A stretch of 64,000 bases of DNA from Peredibacter sp045999315 (GCF_045999315.1 NZ_CP174607.1:1736001-1800000), one strand, 5' to 3'; counted from the stretch's first letter, positions 1-7,916 are shown. Notes: a model not told the origin generated them from the letters alone. Program-made: numbers and translations.

Positions 1-488
1 TAATCTTCAGCACCTTTATCAGGATCCATCTGAGACTGCATATAATTCTGAACGCCAACGGCCTTAATAAGGTCACGTTGAGTTTCAAGCCAGTCAATGT
101 GATGTTCTTCTGACTTAAGGATGGAAAGGAAAAGATCACGAGTAGCGTAGTCGTGTTCAGACTCAGCTTGCTGGATACATTTTTTTAGATGAGGAACTGC
201 TTCATACTCAACTTCAAGGTCAGCATTGATCACTTCAACAATGTCAGTACCAACACGAAGTTTATTAAGCTTTTGAAGGTTAGGAAGACCTTCTAAGAAT
301 AGAATACGCTTGATCACCATATCAGCGTGCTTCATTTCATCAATTGAGGCCGCATATTCTAGTTTTCCAATTCTCTCGAGGCCCCAGTTCTGAAGCATAC
401 GAGCATGTAGGAAATATTGGTTAATGGCCGTTAGTTCTTTCGTAAGAACCGAATTAAGAGCGTCAATAATTGCAGGAGAACCTTTCAT
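1..488 (-). CDS. bfr: bacterioferritin (heme-containing ferritin)
   Basis: Iron-storage ferritin that oxidises Fe(II) at a di-iron centre and stores it inside a 24-mer shell. The reverse strand from the ATG at 488 reads MKGSPAIIDALNSVLTKEL, the classic Bfr N-terminus. All ferroxidase ligands are visible (E18, E51, H54, E94, E127, H130), along with Y25 and the heme ligand M52. The frame runs about 162 codons, the usual Bfr length, and its final partial codon (TA at the window edge) is probably the stop, so the gene is complete or nearly so. The bacterioferritin-associated ferredoxin gene lies just upstream on the same strand, the classic storage/release pair. Confidence 0.93.
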   Translation of the reverse strand, partial: MKGSPAIIDALNSVLTKELTAINQYFLHARMLQNWGLERIGKLEYAASIDEMKHADMVIKRILFLEGLPNLQKLNKLRVGTDIVEVINADLEVEYEAVPHLKKCIQQAESEHDYATRDLFLSILKSEEHHIDWLETQRDLIKAVGVQNYMQSQMDPDKGAED

Positions 489-561
489 AATCACCTCGAA
501 GAGTTGTAATTAATTTCATTGTAGAAGAGGTGATTTGAAGAATCAAAAAAGTTCAACAGAC

Positions 562-768
562 CTAAGCTTTGTTTGAACTATCCTTCATTTCGTAGGGTGA
601 TTTAGCGCTGTGTTCGAGTAGGGTAGTAACAGCATCTTCAACGCAGGTTCCGCAGTCAGATCCAACGCCGAGGGCCTTCAAAATGTCTTTGGGATTATTT
701 GAGTTCCGAGACGTAATTGCGTCTTGGATTTGCTTTTCAGTGATGCCTTTACAGATACAAACGTACAT
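562..768 (-). CDS. bfd: bacterioferritin-associated [2Fe-2S] ferredoxin-like protein
   Basis: Small 68-residue BFD-like protein. Four cysteines in the family pattern (C4, C6, C39, C42) bind one [2Fe-2S] cluster. In studied bacteria Bfd docks on bacterioferritin and passes electrons to its heme to reduce and release stored iron. The gene is encoded about 70 bp upstream of bfr on the same strand, which supports this role. A GGAAGG ribosome-binding sequence precedes the ATG and a good promoter lies at 795-823. The last ~18 residues after the domain are unstructured-looking and not conserved in type. Confidence 0.88.
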   Translation of the reverse strand: MYVCICKGITEKQIQDAITSRNSNNPKDILKALGVGSDCGTCVEDAVTTLLEHSAKSPYEMKDSSNKA

Positions 769-794
769 AATGCGTGCGCCTTCCTATTGACCGC

Positions 795-823
795 AGTATA
801 CACATGTTCGGCATATCTAACAA
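795..823 (-). promoter_or_regulatory. sigma70-type promoter for bfd(-bfr)
   Basis: On the minus strand there is TTGTTA (818-823 on the plus strand, read as complement), an exact 17-bp spacer, then TATACT (795-800). It lies about 27 bp upstream of the bfd ATG. No Fur box was convincingly recognised around it. Confidence 0.5.
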
Positions 824-875
824 TTGTATTAGCAAATATTTATTCGTTTGATTGTTTAAACGTGATTTCGCAGGG

Positions 876-1388
876 TTACTGCTCAGACCGAAGCCTTTCA
901 ATCAGGCGGAACATGCCTAGCGTGGACATAGACCACTTAAGTTTATCGGTCAGGATGGCCTCATGGAGCTCATCCAGGGTGAATTCCTTAAGCCCCATAA
1001 TGGTGTCCTCGCCATCTGGATTAGGAAGCTTAGAGTGGATCAAATTTCGTGCAATAAAGAAGTGCTGAGCGTGATTAATCGTACCCGAACCATGGAGGGT
1101 CATGAGTGGTTCAAGAACACCGGCCTTGTAACCAATCTCTTCCTGCATTTCACGTTGAGCGTTCTCTTCAGGAGTGCCTTTATCGTGCTCAAGAATTCCT
1201 GAGACGGGCTTAATTCTGAATGGTGGATTTTCGTGAGGTCGTTTTTCTTCCACTAAAATGATTTTGCCATCATTTGTAATAGGGAAAACGATCACGCCGT
1301 GTGGGAAGTAGGCCCGCTCCCAAACGATGCCGTTGATTTTCTCTTCGGTAACTCGAATGATCTGACCTTTATAAACTTCTTTTTCCAT
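876..1388 (-). CDS. Nudix hydrolase, ADP-ribose pyrophosphatase-like
   Basis: 170-residue Nudix-fold hydrolase, probably cleaving ADP-ribose or another nucleoside-diphosphate derivative. The N-terminal strand region plus the motif REMQEEIGY identify the Nudix box, and the metal-binding Glu residues of REUXEE are intact. The upstream half of the box is unusual: GILEHDKGTPEENAQ is one residue longer than canonical and carries Gly where the GX5E glutamate normally stands. The start overlaps the 3' end of the adjacent esterase gene by 20 nt, so the two are probably co-transcribed and translationally coupled. The substrate cannot be settled from sequence alone. Confidence 0.8.
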   Translation of the reverse strand: MEKEVYKGQIIRVTEEKINGIVWERAYFPHGVIVFPITNDGKIILVEEKRPHENPPFRIKPVSGILEHDKGTPEENAQREMQEEIGYKAGVLEPLMTLHGSGTINHAQHFFIARNLIHSKLPNPDGEDTIMGLKEFTLDELHEAILTDKLKWSMSTLGMFRLIERLRSEQ

Positions 1389-2070
1389 ACTTCTCCAGGA
1401 GTGTTTCTACTGCTTTGCCGATTGAGGAATTAATTTCGTGTGCAGCATCTTCCACTTCGTTCCAACCAACATGAACGTCAATTTGTTTTAATTTTTCAAT
1501 TTCGCTTAAAGCGCTTTTCGCTGTCACGATCTCATCTTTCATTCCGTGAATCGCTTCCATCGGAAAAGGAAGTGGTTCATGAATAAGAGTGGTTCTAAAT
1601 TCACAACTAAGACCAATCACTAGTTCAGTTTCTTTGATTTCTTTTCCAACTAGGGGAGCAAGATATCCACCCTGAGAAAATCCAATAATGGTAAGTGGAA
1701 GTTTCTTAGGATTCTCCATTTCAAGTAGGTCACGAAGCCAAAACTTGGCGAGGTCTTGGTTCAAAAAATACTTCTGCTCAAACTTATCATAAAAGTACCA
1801 AGAGTGACCGTAACTCATGCGTCCTTCCTTCACCCTCGGGAGGGGAAAGGGACCATTTGGCGCGATGACCAGAGAGTTCTGAGGCAAATAGGGAAGTAAC
1901 TTACGGAAAATACGCTTCCCTCGCTCCTGAAGTCCGTGCAAGAGCAGAAAAACCTGGGTTGGATTTTCCACTCTTCTAACTACTCCGTCCATCTGGGCGA
2001 AGGAGGTAAATTGCCAGCGCTGTTCTGAAGTTTCCTGTAAAATTTTCAAAAAGTTACCCTTAAAATCCAA
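1369..2070 (-). CDS. alpha/beta-hydrolase, phospholipase/carboxylesterase-like
   Basis: 233-residue cytoplasmic alpha/beta-hydrolase. Visible elements are an oxyanion HG (residues 45-46), the nucleophile elbow GFSQGG with Ser132, a late HGMKDEIV segment carrying the likely acid, and AAHEIN carrying the likely catalytic His. This arrangement matches the small esterase/lysophospholipase (YpfH/dienelactone hydrolase-like) group. No signal peptide is present. It is the first gene of a two-gene unit with the Nudix hydrolase. The physiological ester is unknown. Confidence 0.75.
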   Translation of the reverse strand: MDFKGNFLKILQETSEQRWQFTSFAQMDGVVRRVENPTQVFLLLHGLQERGKRIFRKLLPYLPQNSLVIAPNGPFPLPRVKEGRMSYGHSWYFYDKFEQKYFLNQDLAKFWLRDLLEMENPKKLPLTIIGFSQGGYLAPLVGKEIKETELVIGLSCEFRTTLIHEPLPFPMEAIHGMKDEIVTAKSALSEIEKLKQIDVHVGWNEVEDAAHEINSSIGKAVETLLEKYGKRSL

Positions 2071-2118
2071 AGCTGTTTAATCCACTATAAAATAGCGCCA
2101 TTGGTTTAAGGAGTCTCT

Positions 2119-2397
2119 ATGAAGTTTCGTAAGTTCACAATCTTTCCTACTAAGCCGGCGCAGGGCCAGGAAGCAGAAGAGATTGAAGTGTTATTTAATC
2201 TTGATCATATCATTTCGATTAAGCCCATTCGTATCTCAAGACCTGATAAGATCTTGAATGGCTTTTGGATCAGAACGACAAACGGCAAGAAATACCGTGC
2301 TTCAAAGATTCCTGATGAGCTTCTGAGCATTATCGGAGAGAAGTACCAAGGTCCAGTAAACCTGATGGTAGATTCTGACGAGCAACCTTTTCAATAA
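2119..2397 (+). CDS. hypothetical protein (92 aa)
   Basis: Short soluble protein not recognised as a known family. It is preceded by AAGGAG seven bases before the ATG, a good ribosome-binding site. The middle part (about residues 25-60) is beta-rich with alternating charged residues and contains WIRTTNGKKY, resembling a small single-domain fold. The codon pattern is like its neighbours, so it looks like a genuine gene. It is divergent from the esterase/Nudix pair and upstream of another unknown gene on the same strand. Confidence 0.65.
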   Translation: MKFRKFTIFPTKPAQGQEAEEIEVLFNLDHIISIKPIRISRPDKILNGFWIRTTNGKKYRASKIPDELLSIIGEKYQGPVNLMVDSDEQPFQ

Positions 2398-2452
2398 ATA
2401 TTTCTACAGTGACTTTGCCTCTCGCCGAAAAGATTGGTGAGAGGTAAACGTC

Positions 2453-2983
2453 ATGATGAATCTGATTCAAAAATTTTTTAGCACTGATCGCTCTAACAAA
2501 GCTCAAATCCGTAAAAACTTCACCACATATTTTTATTCGCTACCGGAACATCAGTGGATCCTTGAAACTGATTGTCGTGGCCACTTTGATAAATTGTTCT
2601 CGCTTCTCCCATCAGGGATTCTTGAAGCGATGATGACAAAGTACCCAGTGGAATTCATACCAAGCTACGCCATGAAAGAGCATCACCGTAAGGGGATGGT
2701 TCTCGCTAATACCATTATAGTATTTCCTGAGTTTCAAAAGCTCCTGAAAAGCGATAAGCGCGCAGCGGTCGCTTATCTTGCCCATGAAGTTGCTTTCGTT
2801 CTTTATGAGCATGAAGGTAATAAAGATCATGATCCTCTGATGGCCGAAGTAGCGGCCGATAAATTCGTTTGTGATCTTGGGCTTACTTTTGAACTAGAAG
2901 ACCTTCTTTTAATGTTAGATGAAACAATTGAAAAACGCCTTCGTCTGACTTACCTCACGATCAATCACTTTAAAGATAACTAG
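2453..2983 (+). CDS. hypothetical protein with degenerate M48-metalloprotease-like core
   Basis: 176-residue soluble protein of unknown function. A helix reads AHEVAFVLYEHEG (H111, E112, second His at 120) followed by AEVAADKF (E132, D136). That arrangement recalls the HExxH...ExxAD zinc site of M48-type peptidases, but the third ligand position holds Phe115 (HEVAF), so catalysis is doubtful unless H120 substitutes. No signal peptide or transmembrane segment is present. ATG is doubled (2453 and 2456) behind a GAGAGG ribosome-binding site. The 3' end overlaps the convergent gene by 4 bp. Confidence 0.6.
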   Translation: MMNLIQKFFSTDRSNKAQIRKNFTTYFYSLPEHQWILETDCRGHFDKLFSLLPSGILEAMMTKYPVEFIPSYAMKEHHRKGMVLANTIIVFPEFQKLLKSDKRAAVAYLAHEVAFVLYEHEGNKDHDPLMAEVAADKFVCDLGLTFELEDLLLMLDETIEKRLRLTYLTINHFKDN

Positions 2984-3624
2984 AACAATAAATCGAAACG
3001 GACTGGGATAATCGTAAAACCCAGTCCGTACTTCACGTCCTGATCATTAAAATCCTTTCCATGAGTTTTATAAAAAGCACGAACTTGTGGAGAAAATGAT
3101 AGATTCTCAAAGCCCATCATCACGACTGGTATTCGTTTCCCAAAAAGTAATTCATAGATTTGATTTGTGTCATCCAATTCAATCGGGGCCTTCCCTTCAG
3201 CATCCGTAAAATCGTGCGATATCTCTTCAGCGCGGGAATTGTTGCTAGCACTCGCACCAATGTAGTAGGCGTTATGAATATCATCATGAAAGTTATAAAG
3301 AAGAAAAATCCCCAGCGTGTTGATTTCAGTTTCTTGAGAAGAAGTAGAACCGCCCCTGCGATGAAATTTATATTCAGTGTGAACGCCTTCATAGAAAGCA
3401 CCAATTTGGAAGCGAGGATACAGACGATAAGCATAGTTGATGGCGAGATTACTTAAAAAGTAATCCACGCTTTTAAAAGGAGAGGAGGAACGAGTTTCCA
3501 TTTTTTCCGCAGATCCGAGCCACCCTAAACCTTGGGAACCGAAGGTGATCATATGCCGCGGTTCGCGGGCCAGAAGAGGAAAGGAGAGTATCAGTAGTAA
3601 GACCAACCAAAACTTTTTCATCAA
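2980..3624 (-). CDS. secreted beta-rich protein, probable outer-membrane beta-barrel
   Basis: 214 residues starting with a cleavable signal peptide (MMKKFWLVLLLILSFPLLAR). The rest shows alternating amphipathic strands and ends in Phe (VRFDLLF), the typical terminal signature of outer-membrane barrels. Segments such as INYAYRLYPRFQIGAFYEG look like barrel strands. The specific family was not recognised; OmpW-like or porin-like small barrels are possible. The 3' end overlaps the convergent upstream gene by 4 bp. Confidence 0.6.
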   Translation of the reverse strand: MMKKFWLVLLLILSFPLLAREPRHMITFGSQGLGWLGSAEKMETRSSSPFKSVDYFLSNLAINYAYRLYPRFQIGAFYEGVHTEYKFHRRGGSTSSQETEINTLGIFLLYNFHDDIHNAYYIGASASNNSRAEEISHDFTDAEGKAPIELDDTNQIYELLFGKRIPVVMMGFENLSFSPQVRAFYKTHGKDFNDQDVKYGLGFTIIPVRFDLLF

Positions 3625-3734
3625 AGCTCCTTGGTCCTACTGGAATAAATGCTTTTTGCCAGGAAGTAACACTTCAGAGCTTAAAAATGTGCGAAGTAAA
3701 AAAGTCAGGAAAGAAACTCTTAAGAAATTTCCAG

Positions 3735-3762
3735 TTGAACTAAATTCGCAACCTTAGATAAT
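3735..3762 (+). promoter_or_regulatory. promoter of the DUF3015 gene
   Basis: TTGAAC, 16-bp spacer, GATAAT, followed by an approximately 48-nt leader and a strong GAAGGA ribosome-binding site before the ATG at 3817. The rest of the 3625-3816 gap shows no other feature. Confidence 0.4.
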
Positions 3763-3816
3763 GGATTAGATTGATTATTGTTTTTACAACTAAACCTTTA
3801 ACAATGGAGTGAAGGA

Positions 3817-4278
3817 ATGAAAAAACTATTAGTTGTTGTTGCGGTTGCTCTTATGACTTCTTCTGCTTTTGCTGCTAAATACGGCTCAGCTGGTTGTGGT
3901 CTTGGTTCTATGATTTTCGAAGGTGACCAAACTTGGTGGAAGCAGGTTCTAGCTGCTACAACAAACGGTACAGGTGTTCAAACTATCGGTATCACACTTG
4001 GTACTTCTAACTGTGATTCACCAGCTCCTCTAAAAGTTGGTCAAGCAGAAGCTTATGTTGAAGCTAACAAAGTTGCTCTTGCTAACGATATCGCTCGTGG
4101 TAACGGTGAAACAATCGTAGGTCTTTCTAAAGTTTACGGTTGTACAAACGCTGCTCAGTTCGGCCAAGCTCTGAAGTCTAACTATTCTACAATCTTTACT
4201 TCAGCTAACTCTACTTCTGCAGAAATCACTCACAACATCAACGGTGTTGCTGCTTCTACTTGTAATACTCAGATCTAA
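3817..4278 (+). CDS. DUF3015 family secreted protein
   Basis: 153-residue protein with a signal peptide cut near AFA-AKYGSAGCG. The mature start (KYGSAGCGLGSMIF) and the TLGTSNCDS segment match the DUF3015 family, whose function is unknown and which is common in Gram-negative bacteria including Bdellovibrionota. Four cysteines in the mature part (the first in the AGCG segment, then SNC, GCTN and STCNTQ) could form disulfides. Codon choice is strongly biased (GCT, GGT, AAC, TCT), unlike most neighbours and typical of a highly expressed gene. A DUF4105 protein gene follows after a hairpin. Confidence 0.85.
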   Translation: MKKLLVVVAVALMTSSAFAAKYGSAGCGLGSMIFEGDQTWWKQVLAATTNGTGVQTIGITLGTSNCDSPAPLKVGQAEAYVEANKVALANDIARGNGETIVGLSKVYGCTNAAQFGQALKSNYSTIFTSANSTSAEITHNINGVAASTCNTQI

Positions 4279-4286
4279 TTTCTATA

Positions 4287-4316
4287 ATGGGACCTGCACT
4301 TAAAAGCAGGTCCCAT
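4287..4316 (+). promoter_or_regulatory. 11-bp hairpin burying the DUF4105 start codon
   Basis: Perfect inverted repeat: ATGGGACCTGC (4287-4297), 8-nt loop, GCAGGTCCCAT (4306-4316). The right arm contains the AGG of the weak ribosome-binding site and the first two bases of the ATG at 4315. No U-run follows, so it does not look like a plain terminator. It may cap the DUF3015 message and restrict translation of the next gene. Confidence 0.6.
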
Positions 4317-6192
4317 GTATTTCATTCTTCCTCTTTTATTCTCTACCGCGCTCTTTGCAGCACCTACACCAAAAGAACTGTCTCAAACTAAAAAGTGGCA
4401 TAGACTTCTTCACTATAAGAAGACCTGGACGGGTTCTTATGAAAGTGAGGCCGACGGCGCGAAGTTCTTTTTGCACAAAGATGGTAAATCTAATCCTCAA
4501 AAGGAACTAGAAAAGGCCATCGAACTCTTCGGTGCTCCTGGTGCTCTTAATGACGATCATCCGATTTGTCGTTTTCCGCTTCGCTATAAGTGGTTGAACC
4601 AGCAGTTAGGGATGCCGTGGAAAGCGGACATCATGCAATGTAAGAACTATGTTGAGTTCTTTTCGAAGCTTGCAGCGAAACGGGCCTCAGTTGTGTTCTC
4701 ATCTTACTATTTAGGAAGTCCGAACTCGGCCTTCGGTCATACTTTGCTTCGTTTGAGTCGTTATGATAATCCTCGCGAAACAGAAATGCTGGACTACGGG
4801 ATTAACTACTCGGCCGTGGCCAATGAAAAGAATCCATTCTTATATGCTGTCAAAGGTCTCTTTGGTGGTTTTGAAGGGAAGTTCGCGGCGATTCCTTACT
4901 ATTACAAGATTCGTGAGTACACCAACGTTGAGTTCCGTGACCTTTGGGCCTATGACTTAAAACTCACCATGCCTCAGGTGCTTGAGATGGTGGATCACGT
5001 GTGGGAATTGGGTGACACTTATTTTGATTATTTCTACTTTCATGAAAACTGCTCTTATCATCTTTTAAGCATCATTGAAGCTGCTGTGCCTGAGGCGAAT
5101 CTAACGGATCAGTTTAACTGGTACACGATTCCGGCGGATACAGTTCGAATGCTTAAGAAAGAGGGTCTCATTGAAGAAGGTCAAAGACGTGAGTCAACTT
5201 ATTCTAAACTCACCAGACTCTCATCCAATTTAAGTGATAAAAATTTAGAGTTATCAAAAGACATTGCTTCAAAGCCTGAGCAAACTCAGACTCTCGTAGC
5301 GGGCATGGACAATAAGAAGGCAGCGGACGTTTTAGATGTTTCGATTGAGGCCTTTGATTACTATAACTTTGAAAAAATTCTCCAAGATGATGCTAAGACC
5401 AAGGCCCAGAAAGAGCATATCCTATCGGCCCGTGCAAAAAATCCGGTGATCACTCATGATGAGATTGATCCCGCTGTCACTCGTAAAGATGATCCGGCCC
5501 TAAGTCATTCACCAACTCGTATGGTTTTGGCGGAAGGTTATACGGATCAAGTAGGAAAGTTCACTCGCTTTGAATTTCGTCCTGCGCTTCATGACGTGCT
5601 TGATCCAATTCCAGGCACCATGAATACCTCTCAAATTGAGATGGGGAAGTTGAATGTAAAACTACAAGATCGGTACTATAAGAGTCCTAAGTTTATTTTT
5701 CAGGACTTCACTATCTTCAATATTAAAAACTATCCGGAACAAAACTTCTGGGCCTCACCAACTTCTTGGGAAGTGGATTTAGGGGTCAAGCAGTTAAATC
5801 GTATTCAGTGTTTTGATTGTCCTGCTGCTTACGTCATGGGGTCGATTGGAAACAGTCTTCAGATTTCACGGGACAGACTTTTTATGTCGGTGCTCGTAAA
5901 TGGTGAAATCGACATTCAGAATCAGTTTACGAACAATTACCGCTTTGGAATTGGGCCAAAATTATTTTCCCGATACCGTGCAACGGACGCATGGTTAGTA
6001 GGGCTCACAAGTTACTACCATTTTAATACCTATGAGCATAAAAAAATGTTTCAGGATTATGAATGGTATAACGAACTGGAACTTCGTCACCATCTGAGCG
6101 AGACGGTATCCTTAAGCTTAAAAGGCAACGGCTATGAGCAGGAGCGAGTATGGGTCACAGGTGGAGAGTTGGGCTTGCTGTATTTCTACTAA
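4315..6192 (+). CDS. DUF4105 (Lnb N-terminal-like) secreted protein
   Basis: 625-residue exported protein with a short signal peptide (MYFILPLLFSTALFAAP). The core carries the DUF4105 hallmarks SSYYLGSPNSAFGHTLLR (about residues 135-152) and FHENCSYHLLSIIE (about 241-254). The conserved His and Cys are those proposed as papain/NlpC-like catalytic residues in this fold. The C-terminal third is beta-rich (repeated aromatic strands, ending FY), consistent with an outer-membrane-associated domain. It probably acts on an amide or peptide bond in the envelope. The start is fixed by the signal peptide, although ribosome access is limited by a hairpin. Confidence 0.82.
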   Translation: MYFILPLLFSTALFAAPTPKELSQTKKWHRLLHYKKTWTGSYESEADGAKFFLHKDGKSNPQKELEKAIELFGAPGALNDDHPICRFPLRYKWLNQQLGMPWKADIMQCKNYVEFFSKLAAKRASVVFSSYYLGSPNSAFGHTLLRLSRYDNPRETEMLDYGINYSAVANEKNPFLYAVKGLFGGFEGKFAAIPYYYKIREYTNVEFRDLWAYDLKLTMPQVLEMVDHVWELGDTYFDYFYFHENCSYHLLSIIEAAVPEANLTDQFNWYTIPADTVRMLKKEGLIEEGQRRESTYSKLTRLSSNLSDKNLELSKDIASKPEQTQTLVAGMDNKKAADVLDVSIEAFDYYNFEKILQDDAKTKAQKEHILSARAKNPVITHDEIDPAVTRKDDPALSHSPTRMVLAEGYTDQVGKFTRFEFRPALHDVLDPIPGTMNTSQIEMGKLNVKLQDRYYKSPKFIFQDFTIFNIKNYPEQNFWASPTSWEVDLGVKQLNRIQCFDCPAAYVMGSIGNSLQISRDRLFMSVLVNGEIDIQNQFTNNYRFGIGPKLFSRYRATDAWLVGLTSYYHFNTYEHKKMFQDYEWYNELELRHHLSETVSLSLKGNGYEQERVWVTGGELGLLYFY

Positions 6193-6833
6193 TGTTAGAG
6201 ACTGGTTGTATTATGGGAAAAATCCCTTCTGAATTCATCTCACTTTCTGAGGCCTGTCCGAATATCATTATTCAGAGTGATTACTCGACGGTGAAGAATT
6301 TCACTGGCGAGGTCGTTCCAGGTTATAAAAAAACTGCTGCTTATATGGCGAAGGCCCCTGCCCGGGCCTTAAGTGAAGTTCAAAAAGCTGCCTTAGGCCG
6401 TGGATATAATCTTAAAATCTTTGATGGCTATCGCCCAGTGAAGGCCGTGCAGTTTTTCCAAGAATGGGCGAAACGTCCGGAAACGAATCCGGAGATTAAG
6501 GCCCATTATTATCCTTCGTTCTCTCGCTTAGACCTTTTTGAGAAGGGCTTTATCGCTAAACAATCCAGTCACTCCCGTGGGGCCGCGGTCGATCTGACCT
6601 TAGTGGATCTTAAAACCGGTAAAGAACTCGATATGGGTTCACACTTTGATTTCTTTGATGAGCGATCAAATACCGATAGTAAAAACATCACGGAAGAGCA
6701 GAAAAAGAATCGTATGCTATTGAAAGAACTGATGGAAAGTAAGGGCTTTAAGAACTTTTCACAGGAATGGTGGCATTATTCTTTTAAACCTGAGCCACAT
6801 CCTGAAGAGAGTTTCGACTTTGACGTCGAATAA
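6150..6833 (+). CDS. VanX/DdpX-type D-Ala-D-Ala dipeptidase, exported
   Basis: M15D zinc peptidase that hydrolyses D-alanyl-D-alanine. Key residues are present: FDGYRP with R95, SSHSRGAAVDL with H141 and D148, and EWWHY with E206 and H209 (zinc ligands and catalytic Glu). The start at 6150 has AGGAG five bases upstream and adds a hydrophobic N-terminus ending in ETGC, so export (possibly as a non-canonical lipoprotein) is likely. The gene overlaps DUF4105 by 43 nt, implying coupled expression. An internal ATG at 6192 or 6213 would give a cytoplasmic form. Confidence 0.85.
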   Translation: MGHRWRVGLAVFLLMLETGCIMGKIPSEFISLSEACPNIIIQSDYSTVKNFTGEVVPGYKKTAAYMAKAPARALSEVQKAALGRGYNLKIFDGYRPVKAVQFFQEWAKRPETNPEIKAHYYPSFSRLDLFEKGFIAKQSSHSRGAAVDLTLVDLKTGKELDMGSHFDFFDERSNTDSKNITEEQKKNRMLLKELMESKGFKNFSQEWWHYSFKPEPHPEESFDFDVE

Positions 6834-6956
6834 TTAATCGTAATTCAATTCGTATTGAGTATGAAGATTCCCTAGCTTCTTGTAGGAATTTCTCCAGTAG
6901 ACCACTACGAGGTAAGGGCTGATGAGGAGCAGACTCAAGCGAGCGAGAATTTTCAT
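6834..6956 (-). CDS. small single-span membrane protein (40 aa)
   Basis: Minus-strand ORF beginning MKILARLSLLLISPYLVVVY and ending in a charged, aromatic tail with TQYELNYD. One N-terminal transmembrane segment (about residues 4-20) is followed by a soluble tail of about 20 residues. An AAGGA ribosome-binding sequence sits about 6 nt upstream of the ATG. The TAA stop directly abuts the stop of the convergent dipeptidase gene. No family was recognised; coding is supported only by ribosome-binding site, composition and fit in the gap. Confidence 0.45.
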   Translation of the reverse strand: MKILARLSLLLISPYLVVVYWRNSYKKLGNLHTQYELNYD

Positions 6957-7048
6957 ATTCTTTCCTTTGCGTTCATTATGCCTGAGAATAAGTAAGAGAA
7001 ATTTTCGGTTTAAGTTAACTCAGTTAAGATTTGATGAAGAGGAAATCC

Positions 7049-7885
7049 ATGCGCGCTTGTATTTTTTTCTTGGCGATTTTATTCCTTCAGAGTTGTTCTC
7101 ACGTTTTCTATCAGCCGTCACCACAACACTTTGTTGATCCGGCCCAATTTAAACTTAAGTATGAAGACGTGTACTTTAAAGCGAGCGACGGGACCAAACT
7201 TCATGGCTGGTTTTTTCCGGCCAGGACGGATAAACCGAAGGGGACCATTGTTCAGTTCCATGGGAACGCACAAAACATTTCTACCCATTTTTTCAGTCTT
7301 ATCTGGGTGATAGAGAAAGGTTACAACCTTTTTACCTTTGATTACCGTGGTTATGCGAAGTCGGAAGGGAAGTCGTCACAGGCCGGAATCTATAAGGACG
7401 CACTGGCCGCTTTTGATAAGGCCCGGGAGTTTAACCAGAAGCACGGCAATGGAAAGTTTGTCATCTATGGCCAAAGTACTGGTGGCGCCATCTCTCTTCG
7501 CGCGATTCCAGACTATCAGCACTACGATGATATTTCTCTGATTGTCATGGATTCGGCCTTCTCGTCCTACCAAGATATTGCTTTTGATAAATTAAAGTCG
7601 CGATGGTTTTTGCTACCCATTAGCCCACTGGCCTATGTGCTCGTCTCTGATGCTTATGCGGCCGACAAAGTCTTCGATAAGATTACAAAACCCACACTCG
7701 TCATCGTTGGAATGAAAGATCAGGTGGTGCCTCCAAAATTTGGTAAGCAAATTTATAAAGGCATTGCGAGTAAAGAGAAGTGGCTATGGAAAATGCCAAA
7801 TGGAACCCACATCGATGCTTATCATCATGATGGGAATATTTACCGCCAAAAGTTTTTGGACTTAGTTGATAGTGTTCCTCGGTAA
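7049..7885 (+). CDS. lipoprotein alpha/beta-hydrolase (BEM46/YfhR-like)
   Basis: 278-residue serine hydrolase anchored as a lipoprotein: the N-terminus MRACIFFLAILFLQSCS has a lipobox LQSC. Domain features follow the ABHD13/BEM46 type: FHGNAQN oxyanion loop, TFDYRGYAKSEG, the nucleophile motif GQSTGG, VGMKDQVVPP with the acid, and GTHIDAY with the catalytic His. The start at 7049 is chosen because GAGGAA precedes it and the lipobox then falls correctly; TTG 7031 and ATG 7034 are upstream alternatives. The substrate is unknown, and envelope lipid or peptide esters are plausible. Confidence 0.78.
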   Translation: MRACIFFLAILFLQSCSHVFYQPSPQHFVDPAQFKLKYEDVYFKASDGTKLHGWFFPARTDKPKGTIVQFHGNAQNISTHFFSLIWVIEKGYNLFTFDYRGYAKSEGKSSQAGIYKDALAAFDKAREFNQKHGNGKFVIYGQSTGGAISLRAIPDYQHYDDISLIVMDSAFSSYQDIAFDKLKSRWFLLPISPLAYVLVSDAYAADKVFDKITKPTLVIVGMKDQVVPPKFGKQIYKGIASKEKWLWKMPNGTHIDAYHHDGNIYRQKFLDLVDSVPR

Positions 7886-7916
7886 TTAGCACTATTTGCC
7901 TAGTTCACACATTTTT

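Noticed and set aside
7031..7048. TTG/ATG starts upstream of the lipoprotein hydrolase
   Set aside because: The ATG at 7049 has a better placed ribosome-binding site and gives a normal-length lipoprotein signal.
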